A stretch of DNA of 64,000 nucleotides from Listeria aquatica FSL S10-1188 (GTDB lineage: Bacteria > Bacillota > Bacilli > Lactobacillales > Listeriaceae). A program made the translations under genes and the position numbers. The notes under the pieces are model-generated. The model ran no database searches and was not told the origin of the DNA. It saw only the letters and a list, made by a program, of their open reading frames with translations. Below are positions 54,444-63,999 of this stretch, piece after piece (position 1 is the stretch's first letter; every line of letters begins with the position of its first letter). The stretch covers positions 62,001 through 126,000 of the forward strand of contig NZ_AOCG01000001.1 of assembly GCF_000525795.1 (NCBI RefSeq), read 5' to 3'.

Positions 54444-55526
54444 ATGAATCAATCTAAGTATCAAACGATTGCTGAAGAGATACGTACTAAAATTTTAGCG
54501 GGGGTCTATCCGCCCGATTCGGCGATTCCGCCAGAACTTCAGTTGCAGAAGGACTATGGCGTGAGTCGTCACACGGTTAGGCAAGCGATTTCTGTGCTTG
54601 TTTCGGATGGGTTCTTGCGCAAGGAAAAGGGTTCTGGAACGTATGTCGATGAGCGCTATAAATCACTGAATACTTCTAATAACAAGACAGGTCATAAAAC
54701 GATAGGTGTTATTACGACGTATTTATCTGACTATATTTTCCCAACGATTATCAGGGGGACCGAACGCACACTTCGGAATGAAAATTATTCTTTGCTGCTC
54801 GCAAGTACCAACAATGATTATACGGAGGAGCGAGAATGTTTAGAAAAGATGATGGATCACGGGGTTGACGGCTTGATTGTCGAACCAACGAAAAGTGCGC
54901 TTTATAATCCAAATCTTGCGCTTTACGTTCGTTTGCGAGAACGGGGGATTCCGCTTGTTATGATTAATGCGGTTTATGAGGAATTAAACGTCCCTTCAAT
55001 TTGTGTGGATGACGTAAAAGGTGGCTATTTGGGAACGGAGTTTATGATTCAAAATGGGCATCGGAATTTACTTTTCGTGACGAAAACGGATGACTTGCAA
55101 GGAAAATATCGCTTGAAGGGTTTCATTGAGGCATGCGAAGAAAATGAAATTCAGTTTTCTGCAAATGATGTGATTACGTATACAACTGAATCATTTGGAC
55201 AAGTTATTCAAGAGATTGTCGCACGCCTTCAAAAAGGAGACGTGACGGGGATTATTTGTTATAACGATCAAATTGCTAATTTGCTGACGGTTGAACTTGT
55301 GGGGCGTGGCTATAAAATTCCAGATGATTTCTCGATTATTGGGAACGATGATTCGGTGCTCAGCCGGATCGGGAGTGTCAAATTGACAACGCTCAGCCAC
55401 CCCAAAGAACAAATGGGGACGGATGCGGCGAGTTGGATCGTTCGAACGATTGAAACGGGGAAAGCGGAAGAGGATATTCTTTATGAGCCGAAACTAATTG
55501 AGCGAGATTCGGTGAAGAAAATATAG
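54444..55526 (+). CDS. araR: Arabinose operon repressor, GntR-LacI chimera
   Basis: AraR (360 residues) has an N-terminal GntR-type winged helix (YQTIAEEIRTKILAGVYPPDSAIPPELQLQKDYGVSRHTVRQAISVLVSDGFL in outline, about 5-65) and a C-terminal periplasmic-binding-like domain (GVITTYLSDYIFPTIIRGTE, then VDGLIVEPTKSAL and ITGIICYNDQIANL-like segments) that senses L-arabinose. It is convergent with araE and close to araBDA. AraR-type operators lie between araE and araB. A terminator follows. Confidence 0.93.
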   Translation: MNQSKYQTIAEEIRTKILAGVYPPDSAIPPELQLQKDYGVSRHTVRQAISVLVSDGFLRKEKGSGTYVDERYKSLNTSNNKTGHKTIGVITTYLSDYIFPTIIRGTERTLRNENYSLLLASTNNDYTEERECLEKMMDHGVDGLIVEPTKSALYNPNLALYVRLRERGIPLVMINAVYEELNVPSICVDDVKGGYLGTEFMIQNGHRNLLFVTKTDDLQGKYRLKGFIEACEENEIQFSANDVITYTTESFGQVIQEIVARLQKGDVTGIICYNDQIANLLTVELVGRGYKIPDDFSIIGNDDSVLSRIGSVKLTTLSHPKEQMGTDAASWIVRTIETGKAEEDILYEPKLIERDSVKKI

Positions 55527-55548
55527 AATGATTATAAAAAGCAAAAAT

Positions 55549-55597
55549 GGGTCTAGCATGAACAAACTTGTTCACGCTAGACCCGTTTTTTTTATTT
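55549..55597. terminator. Shared terminator of araR and araE
   Basis: gggtctagc pairs with gctagaccc, and the inner gaacaa with ttgttc. It is followed by eight T residues and lies between the convergent genes. Confidence 0.9.
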
Positions 55598-56979
55598 ATG
55601 AGATTTTGCAGCAGCTTGTTGTTCGATTTCTTCAAGCGTATGTCCACGTGTTTCGGGTACACAGAAACGGATGAACAGCACCCCAAGAAAACAAATGATC
55701 CCGAAGATGGCAAACACCATTTCTTGTGGCATGGATGCGGTCATGATGGGGAACAGAAGTCCAACAAGGAATGAGCCAATCCAGTTGAAGGAAGAGGCAA
55801 GACCAGATGCACGACCGCGAATTGCGAGTGGGAAGATTTCCCCGACGATTACCCAAGTAAGGGGTGCCCATGTACAAGAGTAAAAAGCAACGTAGATGCA
55901 AAGAAACACGATGATCAACATTGGATTTGCATCTGTCTTCATAAAGGTGTTTAAGATGGCAGGCAAGATGAAAGATAGTCCCATCACGGTTCCGCCAACC
56001 GTTAATAAGGTACGGCGGTTGAATTTATCCGCAATGATAAGGAAGAATAAGGCGCCGAGAACAAGGATGATACCTTGGATGATTGGCCACATTAGGGCTT
56101 CGCTTGCGGCATGTCCGGTTGCTTTTTCCACGATGAGTGGAATGTAGTAGAAAATGGCGTTGGCACCTTGGAATTGCTGGAAGGCTGCGACGCCAATTCC
56201 GGCGATGACAAGGTGACGATAGCGACCGGTGAGGAGGGTTCCCCAATTTGTTGTATGCGCCACTTGCTTTTCTTGCTCAGCGGTTTTAAGAATTTGGTCG
56301 AGTTCTTTGTCCACTTCTTCGGGTTTACGGATATAGCTCAGTACTTTTTTTCGCTTCGTCTAATTTTTTTGATTTAACGAGGAAGCGAGGAGATTCGGGT
56401 AGTGCTAGGACGCCACAGAATAGGATAAGTGCTGGTAATGCGGCCATGCCAAGCATTAAACGCCAAGCCCATTCTTCTGGTAACCCTTTTAAGAGAAAGT
56501 CAACGATATAAGATAGTAACATCCCAGAAACGATCATTACTTGGTTAATACCAGATAAGCGGCCCCGAAGTTTAGCGGGCGCCATTTCTGACATGTAAGA
56601 TGGAACAAGTGCTGATGCAGCACCGACAGCGAGTCCGAGTAAAACACGAACCGCGATTAAGTAGTATTGTCCATTATGTGGGGAAATCCCACAAAGAATG
56701 GAACCGATTACAAATATGATAGCAGAAATCAAGATCATTTTGCGACGCCCAAGTTTATCGGAAAGCATCCCAGCCATTGCTCCACCGAAAATCGCGCCAA
56801 GCATGACGGAAGAGGTGATCCAACCGATTAGACCAGCGTGTCCAGCTAGGTTCCAGTCGTTCTGTAAAAATGGTAAGGCTCCTGTCATAACCCCGATGTC
56901 ATAACCAAAAAGGATTCCCCCCGAATGCTCCAAAGAAATAAATGAATGAAGCGGAGATTTTCTTTTTCTTTTTTTCATT
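55592..56979 (-). CDS. araE: Arabinose:H+ symporter, MFS sugar porter family, frameshifted
   Basis: The sugar porter of about 460 residues would import L-arabinose with protons. Seen are FGGILFGYDIGVMTGALPF at the start, the family repeats DKLGRRKMILISA and DKFNRRTLLTVGG, PESPRFLV, FQQFQGANAIFYY (helix 7 sugar site) and the end PETRGHTLEEIE. Breaks lie at C6 56917-56922 and T7 56345-56351, plus one near the start, where A runs leave the first codon uncertain (ATG 56979 fits after one more correction). It is divergent from araB and convergent with araR. Confidence 0.88.
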
Positions 56980-57035
56980 TTTTTGCCAACCCCTTATTTT
57001 TGAGAATAGATTTGCAATAATTCGACCAGTATTTC

Positions 57036-57154
57036 TGTAAGCGCTTTTATTGTACAATATTTGTACGTACGTAACAAGGGTTTTTTTGATATTTTTTTCA
57101 TTTTTTGTTGACATGTACGGACAAAAAAGTTAAATTAAGAATGTAAGCGCTACA
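57036..57154. promoter_or_regulatory. araE/araB control region with AraR boxes and cre sites
   Basis: AraR-type boxes are ATTTGTACGTACGTAAC (57059-57075) and ACATGTACGGACAA (57111-57124). The second overlaps the araB promoter, TTGACA at 57108-57113 with TAAATT at 57131-57136 (17 bp spacing). cre-like TGTAAGCGCTTTTA (57036-57049) and TGTAAGCGCTACA (57142-57154) lie on the araE and araB sides. This fits repression by AraR plus CcpA. Confidence 0.7.
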
Positions 57155-57198
57155 CATAAGCAATGATTTGATCACGTGTTTTTAGGGAGGTTTTTCCG

Positions 57199-58808
57199 AT
57201 TAAAACGACAGAAGAAGTAAAAGCTCAAGAAATGTTGGATGTAATAGACAACCGTACATCTTTAGGGATTGAATTTGGTTCGACTCGAATTAAAGCCGTG
57301 TTGATTGATTCAAAATTTAAACCTATCGCTTCCGGTAGCTATGAATGGGAAAATCAATTGGAAAATGGAATTTGGACGTATTCACTAGATGATATTTGGA
57401 AGGGCTTACGCATGAGTTATCGAAAGCTCGCTTCTGAGGTGTTTGAAAAATATGGTGAAACGCTTCGATCGGTCGGTTCAATAGGATTTAGCGCAATGAT
57501 GCACGGTTATATGGCTTTTGATCAAGAAGGACAATTGCTCGTTCCTTTTAGAACTTGGCGAAATTCGATTACGGAAGAAGCTGAAAAAAAAATTAACGCA
57601 AGCTTTTGAGTATAATATTCCCCAGCGCTGGAGTATTGCTCATTTATACCAGGCAATTTTGAATCAAGAATCGCACGTTGGACAAGTGGATTTTTTAACA
57701 ACGCTTGCAGGATATGTGCACTGGCAGTTAACGGGCGAAAAAGTGATTGGAATTGGGGATGCTTCTGGCATGTTTCCAATTGATCTTGAGACAAAAAACT
57801 ACCATCCGAAAAAGGTTGAATTATTTGATTCACTTGCAAAAGAAGCAGGCATCTCACTTTCACTTGAAAAAATTCTACCTAAAGTTTTGCTAGCGGGAGA
57901 GCAAGCTGGAAAACTCACACAGGAAGGCGCCTATCTGCTCGATCCCACTGGAAATCTCGAAAAAGGGATTCCGTTTTGTCCTCCAGAAGGCGATGCTGGA
58001 ACGGGGATGGTTGCGACGAATAGTGTGGCGAAACGAACGGGAAATATATCCGTTGGCACATCAGCGTTTGTGATGATCGTACTTTCTGAGGAATTAAAAA
58101 AAAGTACATCCAGAAATTGACATGGTGACAACGCCATCCGGGGATTTAGTGGGGATGGTTCACACGAACAATTGCTCTTCGGACATTAATGCTTGGATGA
58201 AACTTTTTCAAGAAATTACAGAGGCGCTTGGCCTTGAAGTGCGTACGGAGCGACTATTTTCCGTGCTGTTTAAAGAAGCGCTTAAAGGCGATCCGGATTG
58301 TGGTGGGCTCCTTTCTTATGGCTACTATTCTGGTGAAAATATTACAGGAGTGAATGAAGGAAGACCTCTTTTTGTTCGCTCGCCAGAAAGCAAATTCAAC
58401 TTGGCGAATTTTATGCGTGTTCATTTAGCAAGTGCGTTTGGAGCGATGCGTATCGGCCTAGATATCTTAAAAGAAGAGAACGTTCAAATTGATAAGCTTG
58501 TCGGGCACGGTGGGATTTTCAAAACGCCAGAAGTTGGGCAACGAATCTTAGCAGCTGCGATGGAGGCTCCTGTTACGGTCATGGAAACAGCGAGTGAAGG
58601 CGGCGCTTGGGGAATTGCCCTTCTTGCTGCCTATTTAGAAAGTGGCGATGCGGATTTAAGCGACTTCCTTGAGCAAAAGGTGTTTGGCGAAGATGAAGGT
58701 GTCACGATTGCGCCAACAGAAGCGGACATGGAAGGATATCGTGTGTTCATGGAACGCTACCGGGAAGGAATCGAAATTGAAAAAACGGCCATCCAGAAAT
58801 TGATTTAA
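57199..58808 (+). CDS. araB: L-ribulokinase, two frameshifts, possible ATT start
   Basis: AraB (about 536 residues joined) phosphorylates L-ribulose. The FGGY phosphate loop is [15 protein letters not shown] (about 23-37). [31 protein letters not shown] and [10 protein letters not shown] follow, with [14 protein letters not shown] late. Breaks are at A9 57584-57592 and A8 58096-58103. An in-frame ATT at 57199 sits eight bases after AGGGAGG. The first ATG (57232) has no ribosome site and would cut residues present in the family, so either ATT is the start or a base is misread. It heads araBDA. Confidence 0.9.
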
Positions 58809-58825
58809 GAAATGGGGAATGTGAA

Positions 58826-59524
58826 ATGCTAGAACATTTGAAAGAAGAGGTTTTTCGAGCCAATCTAGAACTGCCAGAACGGGGCTTGATTCAATACACT
58901 TGGGGAAATGTTAGCGCATTCGATCCAGAGTCGGGTTACTTTGTTATCAAGCCAAGCGGGGTGAGCTACGAAGAAATGAAAGCTTCGGATATGGTTGTCG
59001 TTGATCTTGAAAATCACGTGATCGAAGGTGAATTGAATCCTTCTTCAGATACGCCGACACATGCAGTGCTTTATCAAACTTTTCCTGGCTTAGGGGGAAT
59101 CGTACACACGCACTCACCTTGGGCAACTATTTGGGCGCAGGCTGGTCAAGATGTTCCTGCGATGGGGACAACACATGCAGATACATTTTACGGGACAGTT
59201 CCATGCGCACGTTTTCTGTCACAAAAAGAAATTGATGCAGGTTATGAGCACGAGACAGGTAATGTCATTGTGGAAACTTTTCAGGAACGAAATATCAAGC
59301 CGCTTGATGTACCGGGTGTACTTTTACATGGACATGGCCCGTTTACTTGGGGAAAAGATGCGGCGAGTGCAGTCATGAATGCAGTCGTTTTGGAAGAGGT
59401 TTGTCGGATGAATTTCTATACGCGTCAGTTGAATAGTTATGCGGAAGAATTGCCAAAGCGCATTCTAGATAAACATTACTTAAGAAAACATGGTAAAGAT
59501 GCTTATTATGGACAAGGAAAATAA
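58826..59524 (+). CDS. araD: L-ribulose-5-phosphate 4-epimerase
   Basis: AraD (232 residues) converts L-ribulose 5-phosphate to D-xylulose 5-phosphate. It is a class II aldolase-like zinc enzyme, with [13 protein letters not shown], the phosphate site [11 protein letters not shown], zinc His in [11 protein letters not shown] (about 95-97) and [12 protein letters not shown] (about 171). The catalytic Asp region [10 protein letters not shown] is present. It is 17 bp after araB and 15 bp before araA in the araBDA operon. Confidence 0.96.
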   Translation: MLEHLKEEVFRANLELPERGLIQYTWGNVSAFDPESGYFVIKPSGVSYEEMKASDMVVVDLENHVIEGELNPSSDTPTHAVLYQTFPGLGGIVHTHSPWATIWAQAGQDVPAMGTTHADTFYGTVPCARFLSQKEIDAGYEHETGNVIVETFQERNIKPLDVPGVLLHGHGPFTWGKDAASAVMNAVVLEEVCRMNFYTRQLNSYAEELPKRILDKHYLRKHGKDAYYGQGK

Positions 59525-59539
59525 AAGGAGCTGAAACAA

Positions 59540-60965
59540 ATGATGAAATTAGCGGAAAAAGAATTTTGGTTTGTTGTAGGATCACAACACTTGTACGGAG
59601 AAGAAGCGTTGCGCAGTGTAAAAAAAAGATGCAGAGGAAATGGTTGAGGCCTTAAATAATAGCGGGAAAATGCCTTACCCAATTGTCTTAAAAGAACTTG
59701 CAGTAACGGCCGACACGATTACGAACATCATGAAAGAAGTGAATTACCGGGATGAAGTGGCAGGTGTGATTACTTGGATGCATACTTTTTCACCAGCGAA
59801 AATGTGGATTCGTGGCACGAAATTGTTGCAAAAACCTTTGCTTCACTTAGCTACACAATTTAATGAAAGCATTCCGTGGAAAACGATTGATATGGATTTC
59901 ATGAATTTAAATCAATCCGCACATGGCGACCGCGAATATGGGTTCATTAATGCGAGACTGGACAAACGAAACAAAATTGTTGTTGGTTACTGGAATTCAG
60001 AATCCGTGATGAAACAAGTAGCCGACTGGATGGACGTTGCCGCTTCTTACAATGAAAGTTTTGCAATCAAAGTGGCTCGTTTCGGGGATAACATGCGAAA
60101 TGTGGGTGTGACAGAAGGTGACAAAGTAGAGGCGCAAATTCAATTTGGATGGGTTGTTGATTATTTTGGCATCGGAGACCTCGTTCAAGTGGTGGATGCA
60201 GTTACGGATGCAGAAGTAGATGCGCTATTTGAAGAGTACCGGAAGCTTTATGAGTTTGATTATGGCGATTATGAACAGTCTAAGTGGGAAGCACACGTGA
60301 AAGTCCAAGCACGTCAGGAAATTGGCATTCGGCGCTTCTTAGAGGAAGGTGGATATAATGCCTTCACATCGAACTTTGAAGATCTATACGGCATGCAGCA
60401 GCTTCCAGGGCTTGCGGTGCAACGTTTAATGGCAGATGGCTACGGCTTTGCTGGGGAAGGAGACTGGAAAACGGCGGCGATTGACCGGTTGATGAAAGTG
60501 ATGGCTCATAACGAAAATACTGGATTCATGGAAGATTATACCTACGAGCTAGCGGCAGGAAAGGAAGCAATTTTGGAATCCCATATGATGGAAGTGGATC
60601 CAACGCTTGCAGTGAACAAGCCAAAAATTGTTGTTTCGCCGCTTTCGATGGGAGACCGTGAAGATCCGGCAAGACTCGTTTTTGACGGGAAAGCAGGGGA
60701 AGGCGTAGTCGTCTCGATGGCGGACTTTGGCACGCATTATAAGCTTTTGATCAATGAAGTGACGGCATTTGAGCCAACAGAACCCGCGCCGAATTTACCA
60801 GTAGCACGTGTTTTATGGGAAGTGAAACCAGGCTTCCATGAAGGGGTTCATGCATGGATTGAAGCTGGCGGAGGCCACCACACGGTTGTATCGCTGAACT
60901 TGACGACGGATCAAATTTTGACTTGGGCGAAGTTAGTGGACCTTGAAACAGTGGTTATTAAATGA
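59540..60965 (+). CDS. araA: L-arabinose isomerase, one frameshift near the start
   Basis: AraA (about 474 residues joined) converts L-arabinose to L-ribulose, a manganese enzyme. It begins [24 protein letters not shown] at 59540 (AAAAGGAG upstream). An extra base in the A8 run 59620-59627 breaks the frame. It continues [18 protein letters not shown]. Metal ligands lie in the region [12 protein letters not shown] (Glu), in SHMMEVDP and in GGHHTVVS (His). The order araB-araD-araA differs from the B. subtilis order araABD. It feeds the same pentose route as the xylulokinase operon at 25 kb. Confidence 0.94.
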
Positions 60966-60971
60966 TAAGTG

Positions 60972-60992
60972 GGGCGGTGGCGTAGCCACCGC
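60972..60992 (+). other. GC-rich hairpin between araA and galM
   Basis: ggcggtggc pairs perfectly with gccaccgcc around a three-base loop. No T run follows, so it is more likely an mRNA stability or processing element than a strong terminator. Confidence 0.6.
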
Positions 60993-61020
60993 CTAATTTT
61001 GACTGGTAGGAGGGAGAGCG

Positions 61021-62067
61021 ATGGAAAAGCAACACTTCGGGTTCTTGCCAAATGGTCGTGAAGTGTATTTGTATTCGTTTGAAAATAAATCTCGGATGAA
61101 GCTTGTCGTTAGTGATTTAGGGGCGGTAATCACGAATTTGTGGGTTCGGGACAACTCTAAGAGGTTACGGGATGTGGTGCTCGGGTATCCGGATTTTGAT
61201 GGATATGTGACAAATGTAGATAAGTTTGGAGCGACGATTGGACGGAGCGCGAACCGAATTGCTGGGGCTCGATTTGATCTTTCGGGGAAGTCATATTTGC
61301 TGCAAGCGAATGAAGGGGAAAACAGTTTGCACAGTGGACCAAATGGCTATGAGTTTCGGTATTTTGATGTTGCGGAACTGGATGAGGCGAACAATCGAAT
61401 TGTTTTTCAGTTGATTAGTCCAGATGGGGATCAGGGTTTTCCAGGTACTTTGAAGTTTGTTGTGACGTATCAATTGCTTGAGGATAATACGGTGCGAATA
61501 TCTTATCGTGGCAAAAGCGACCAGACGACGATTTTTAATCCAACGAATCACAGTTATTTTAATTTGAATGGGCATGCAAGTGGTCAAATTCATAAACATT
61601 GGCTACAAATTGAGGCTGCACATTATACACCAATTGCAAAACGGGAATTGATTCCAACGGGGGAAGTGGTTCCTGTCGCTCATACGCCGATGGATTTTCG
61701 GACGATGCGAGAAATTGGAACGATTCCAGAGTTTGAACAATTGATACAAGCGGGAGGCTACGATCATAATTATGCGCTCGATAAAGCGAAGGATGTTTTT
61801 GCAAAAGTAGCAAGCGTTAAAGGAGACGAAAGTGGGATTTTGATGGAAGTAGCCACTAATTTACCTGGATTGCAACTTTATACGGGAAATGGTTTGGATG
61901 GTGTTTGTGGCAAAGAAAAGGCGACTTATGAAAAAAATGCTGCTCTTTGTCTCGAAACACAATTTTATCCAAATGCGGTGAATCAAGCGAATTTTGCAAG
62001 TCCAATCTTGGAAAAAGGGGAAACTGTGAATTATGTCACGACATTTCGGTTCAGCCAAGCTGACTGA
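61021..62067 (+). CDS. galM: Aldose 1-epimerase
   Basis: GalM (348 residues) interconverts sugar anomers. It shows ATIGRSANRIAGARF, the substrate site NSLHSGPNGYEFR, the catalytic His in NPTNHSYFNLNGH (about 175) and the catalytic Glu in CLETQFYPNAVNQ near the end (about 312). It follows araA after a 55-bp gap with a hairpin, so it probably works on L-arabinose anomers made available by AraE. It is more canonical than the mutarotase at 24 kb. Confidence 0.93.
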   Translation: MEKQHFGFLPNGREVYLYSFENKSRMKLVVSDLGAVITNLWVRDNSKRLRDVVLGYPDFDGYVTNVDKFGATIGRSANRIAGARFDLSGKSYLLQANEGENSLHSGPNGYEFRYFDVAELDEANNRIVFQLISPDGDQGFPGTLKFVVTYQLLEDNTVRISYRGKSDQTTIFNPTNHSYFNLNGHASGQIHKHWLQIEAAHYTPIAKRELIPTGEVVPVAHTPMDFRTMREIGTIPEFEQLIQAGGYDHNYALDKAKDVFAKVASVKGDESGILMEVATNLPGLQLYTGNGLDGVCGKEKATYEKNAALCLETQFYPNAVNQANFASPILEKGETVNYVTTFRFSQAD

Positions 62068-62072
62068 GTTGG

Positions 62073-62118
62073 AAAAGCAGGACACGAGTAAGAATTTCTT
62101 ACTCGTGTTCTGCTTTTT
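62073..62118 (+). terminator. Terminator of the arabinose operon
   Basis: aaaagcaggacacgagtaag pairs with cttactcgtgttctgcttt with one mismatch, followed by T residues. Confidence 0.93.
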
Positions 62119-62138
62119 ATAAGAGGAATTAATTTTTT

Positions 62139-62250
62139 TAAGGGAAGTTTGCGGGTTCTAGAAAATCAGTAAAAGTATTTAATATTTTAGAAAAACGTGG
62201 CATTACCTACCTGATTTAGGGTAGTGGAGTTTTTGTTTGGCGCAAAAAAA
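62139..62250 (+). pseudogene. Remnant of a GntR-family winged helix
   Basis: In one frame the bases read GKFAGSRKSVKVFNILEKRGITYLI, a stop, then GSGVFVWRKK. This is the second half of a GntR DNA-binding domain (S.KTV.KALNILE.RGI...GSGVFV). There is no start, no first helix and no effector domain. It is a relic, perhaps of a regulator of the arabinose or a neighbouring operon. Confidence 0.5.
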
Positions 62251-62275
62251 GACTCCTCAGTAAGAAGAGTCTTGT
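62248..62275 (-). terminator. Terminator after the unknown minus-strand gene
   Basis: aagactcctc pairs with gagtctt beside A and T runs, next to the stop at 62257. Confidence 0.65.
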
Positions 62276-62697
62276 CTTTTTAAAAAGCCTTCAAAAAGAT
62301 GCCTTCCGGAATTCAGCTCAAGCTTCCGGAAAAACAAAATAAATTTGCTATAATCTTCAAGGGAAAAGTCTGCTTTCCCCGTTTGGATTTGAACGTCCAC
62401 AAATTCAATCGCTGCTGTATAAACGGCGTGGTAATTTGTATACACATCTTTAAAACTCGTATTCATGTCACGCCGATCTTCTCCAATTTCTTCAAAAACC
62501 GGAACTGCGCAAGCCCCTTTGCGAATGTTCTCAAATGCTGTTAGAAATAAAGCGAGTGTTTCTTTGCGCTGGGCATCTAAAAAGCCATCGACATTTTTAC
62601 GCAATTCGTATTCATCCGATTTTACATAATAAGTAGATAACCAGTAATCGATGAGCGGTTCAATATGGCTTTCAAGATAATTGATTATTTGTTTCAA
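62257..62697 (-). CDS. Unrecognised 146-residue helical protein
   Basis: From TTG 62697, eight bases after AGGAGG, the protein starts MKQIINYLESHIEPLIDYWL. A longer frame to 62730 would begin before that ribosome site, so I prefer TTG. It is predicted all-helical and charged, without signal peptide or membrane helix, with segments such as LFLTAFENIRKGACAVPVFEEIGEDRRD and FILFFRKLELNSGRHLFEGFLKR. Its style and length recall the N-terminal sensor halves of RsbR-like proteins, but there is no STAS domain. The function is unknown. Confidence 0.65.
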   Translation of the reverse strand: MKQIINYLESHIEPLIDYWLSTYYVKSDEYELRKNVDGFLDAQRKETLALFLTAFENIRKGACAVPVFEEIGEDRRDMNTSFKDVYTNYHAVYTAAIEFVDVQIQTGKADFSLEDYSKFILFFRKLELNSGRHLFEGFLKRQDSSY

Positions 62698-62790
62698 ATG
62701 ATGCCCCTCCTTTACCTTCCAGTCTAGCATTAGTATAACATGGATTAGTACTTGATTAGAACTAAAAAAAAAGGGGTATAAGCATAAAAA

Positions 62791-62847
62791 ATGAAGGAAG
62801 AAGTGATGCGGATGTTTCTAAAAGCAACTGCAAAATTTAAAAAATAG
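62791..62847 (+). other. 18-codon ORF without a clear ribosome site
   Basis: ATG 62791 opens MKEEVMRMFLKATAKFKK. AAGGGG lies 14 bp upstream, which is weak. It may be chance. Confidence 0.15.
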
Positions 62848-62896
62848 GAAGCTAGCGGAGAACAAACTCGACAACGCTAGCTTCCTGTTTTTTATT
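62848..62896 (-). terminator. Terminator after the ABC permease fragment
   Basis: ggaagctagcg pairs with cgctagcttcc. It has T residues on the plus side and serves the minus-strand gene that ends at 62896. Confidence 0.75.
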
Positions 62897-63999
62897 TAAC
62901 TTTTTTTTAAAACGATGCTCTTATAAAGCCAAACGGTGATGAAGTAGTAAATGCCATAAATCGCTAAGAATAGTAAAACCGGAATAAAGAAACGGTAATA
63001 CGGATTTATTAGCAAGAAGCCAAACATTTTCATCCCGATTGCAACGTGAACAAAGCCGATGATGCCTGGGAAAAGGAAAATAAGAAACATTTCTTTTTGG
63101 ATGGACTGAACAAGAAGTTTCCGTTTTACGCCAATTTTTTCAAGCATTTGATAGCGTCTGATATCTTGTGTTGCTCCTGTCAAAATCTTGAACATAAGCG
63201 AGCTTGCCATCATCGTTAGGAAAGCAAAACCGAGGAAGAATCCCATGAAGACAGTTCCGTTTGCGAAAATTTTGTACTGCGCATATGAGGCATATTTGCT
63301 CATCACTTGAGCATCTTCTCCGTGTCGGTCTTTTTCAAGTTGATCCAGCTTTTTAAGGGACGCTAAGCTGTTTTCAAAGTCAGGCACTTTTCCGATGAAA
63401 AGCGTATTTTCTTTGAGGTTTTGAGTAGTGAATGCCGCATTATCGACAAACTTGATTTGGCGAGTGCCAATAAATGAATCTGGAACGGAAAATTGAATAA
63501 AGTTGTTCCAAGCAGTACTATCGTTTCTTGGTGCTTCTTTCAAACGATAAGTTTTTGATTTTTCAGTGGCCGAAAAGCTAGTTGTAAGTGGCGGATTCTG
63601 TTTCAGCTCTTGGGTGTTGAAGTAAATCATTTTGCTGTCTGTTTTAAAGTGATAGCTGAAATCTTCGTTAAAATCCATGGAGCGGATCACTTTTTGCTCT
63701 GCTTTTGTCGGATTTGCTAGCACAACGTCATAAGGGGACATTTTTTCTGCAAGAAGAACGCCGTTATTTTGGAAAGCGAAACCAACCGCAATGGCTCCCA
63801 TTCCAAGCGCGATGAGCATCGCTACTGTCGCAAGAACGCGTGAGAGTTGGCTGATTCGGAAGCTTAACTGGGCGTAAGTAAAGGAGCTAAGGCGTTTACT
63901 TTTCTTAATTTGCTTGTCACGCATTTTTTGAATAATGAGTGGCAGGAATGTCGCAAAAAACAGGTAAGTTCCAAAGGTGATGGTAAAGAGCGCAACGAT
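62896..63999 (-). CDS. ABC transporter permease, FtsX/BceB-like, 5' end outside the window
   Basis: The frame is open to the window edge (63999). The residues before the first internal ATG (63924) read IVALFTITFGTYLFFATFLPLIIQKM, a membrane segment in frame, so the gene starts outside. The visible 367 residues contain YAQLSFRISQLSRVLATVAMLIALGMGAIAVGFAF, a large extracytoplasmic domain (about 170 residues) and three C-terminal helices with GATQDIRRYQMLEKIGVKRKLLVQSIQKE, the FtsX-type coupling loop. This is the pattern of BceB-like permeases that sense or remove antimicrobial peptides. No ATPase is visible in the window. It ends in KSIVLKKS. Confidence 0.8.
   Translation of the reverse strand: MVALFTITFGTYLFFATFLPLIIQKMRDKQIKKSKRLSSFTYAQLSFRISQLSRVLATVAMLIALGMGAIAVGFAFQNNGVLLAEKMSPYDVVLANPTKAEQKVIRSMDFNEDFSYHFKTDSKMIYFNTQELKQNPPLTTSFSATEKSKTYRLKEAPRNDSTAWNNFIQFSVPDSFIGTRQIKFVDNAAFTTQNLKENTLFIGKVPDFENSLASLKKLDQLEKDRHGEDAQVMSKYASYAQYKIFANGTVFMGFFLGFAFLTMMASSLMFKILTGATQDIRRYQMLEKIGVKRKLLVQSIQKEMFLIFLFPGIIGFVHVAIGMKMFGFLLINPYYRFFIPVLLFLAIYGIYYFITVWLYKSIVLKKS

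Noticed and set aside
55632-56377. Several ORFs on both strands within araE
   Set aside because: They are alternative-frame shadows. The sugar porter motifs are all found in the joined minus-strand frame.
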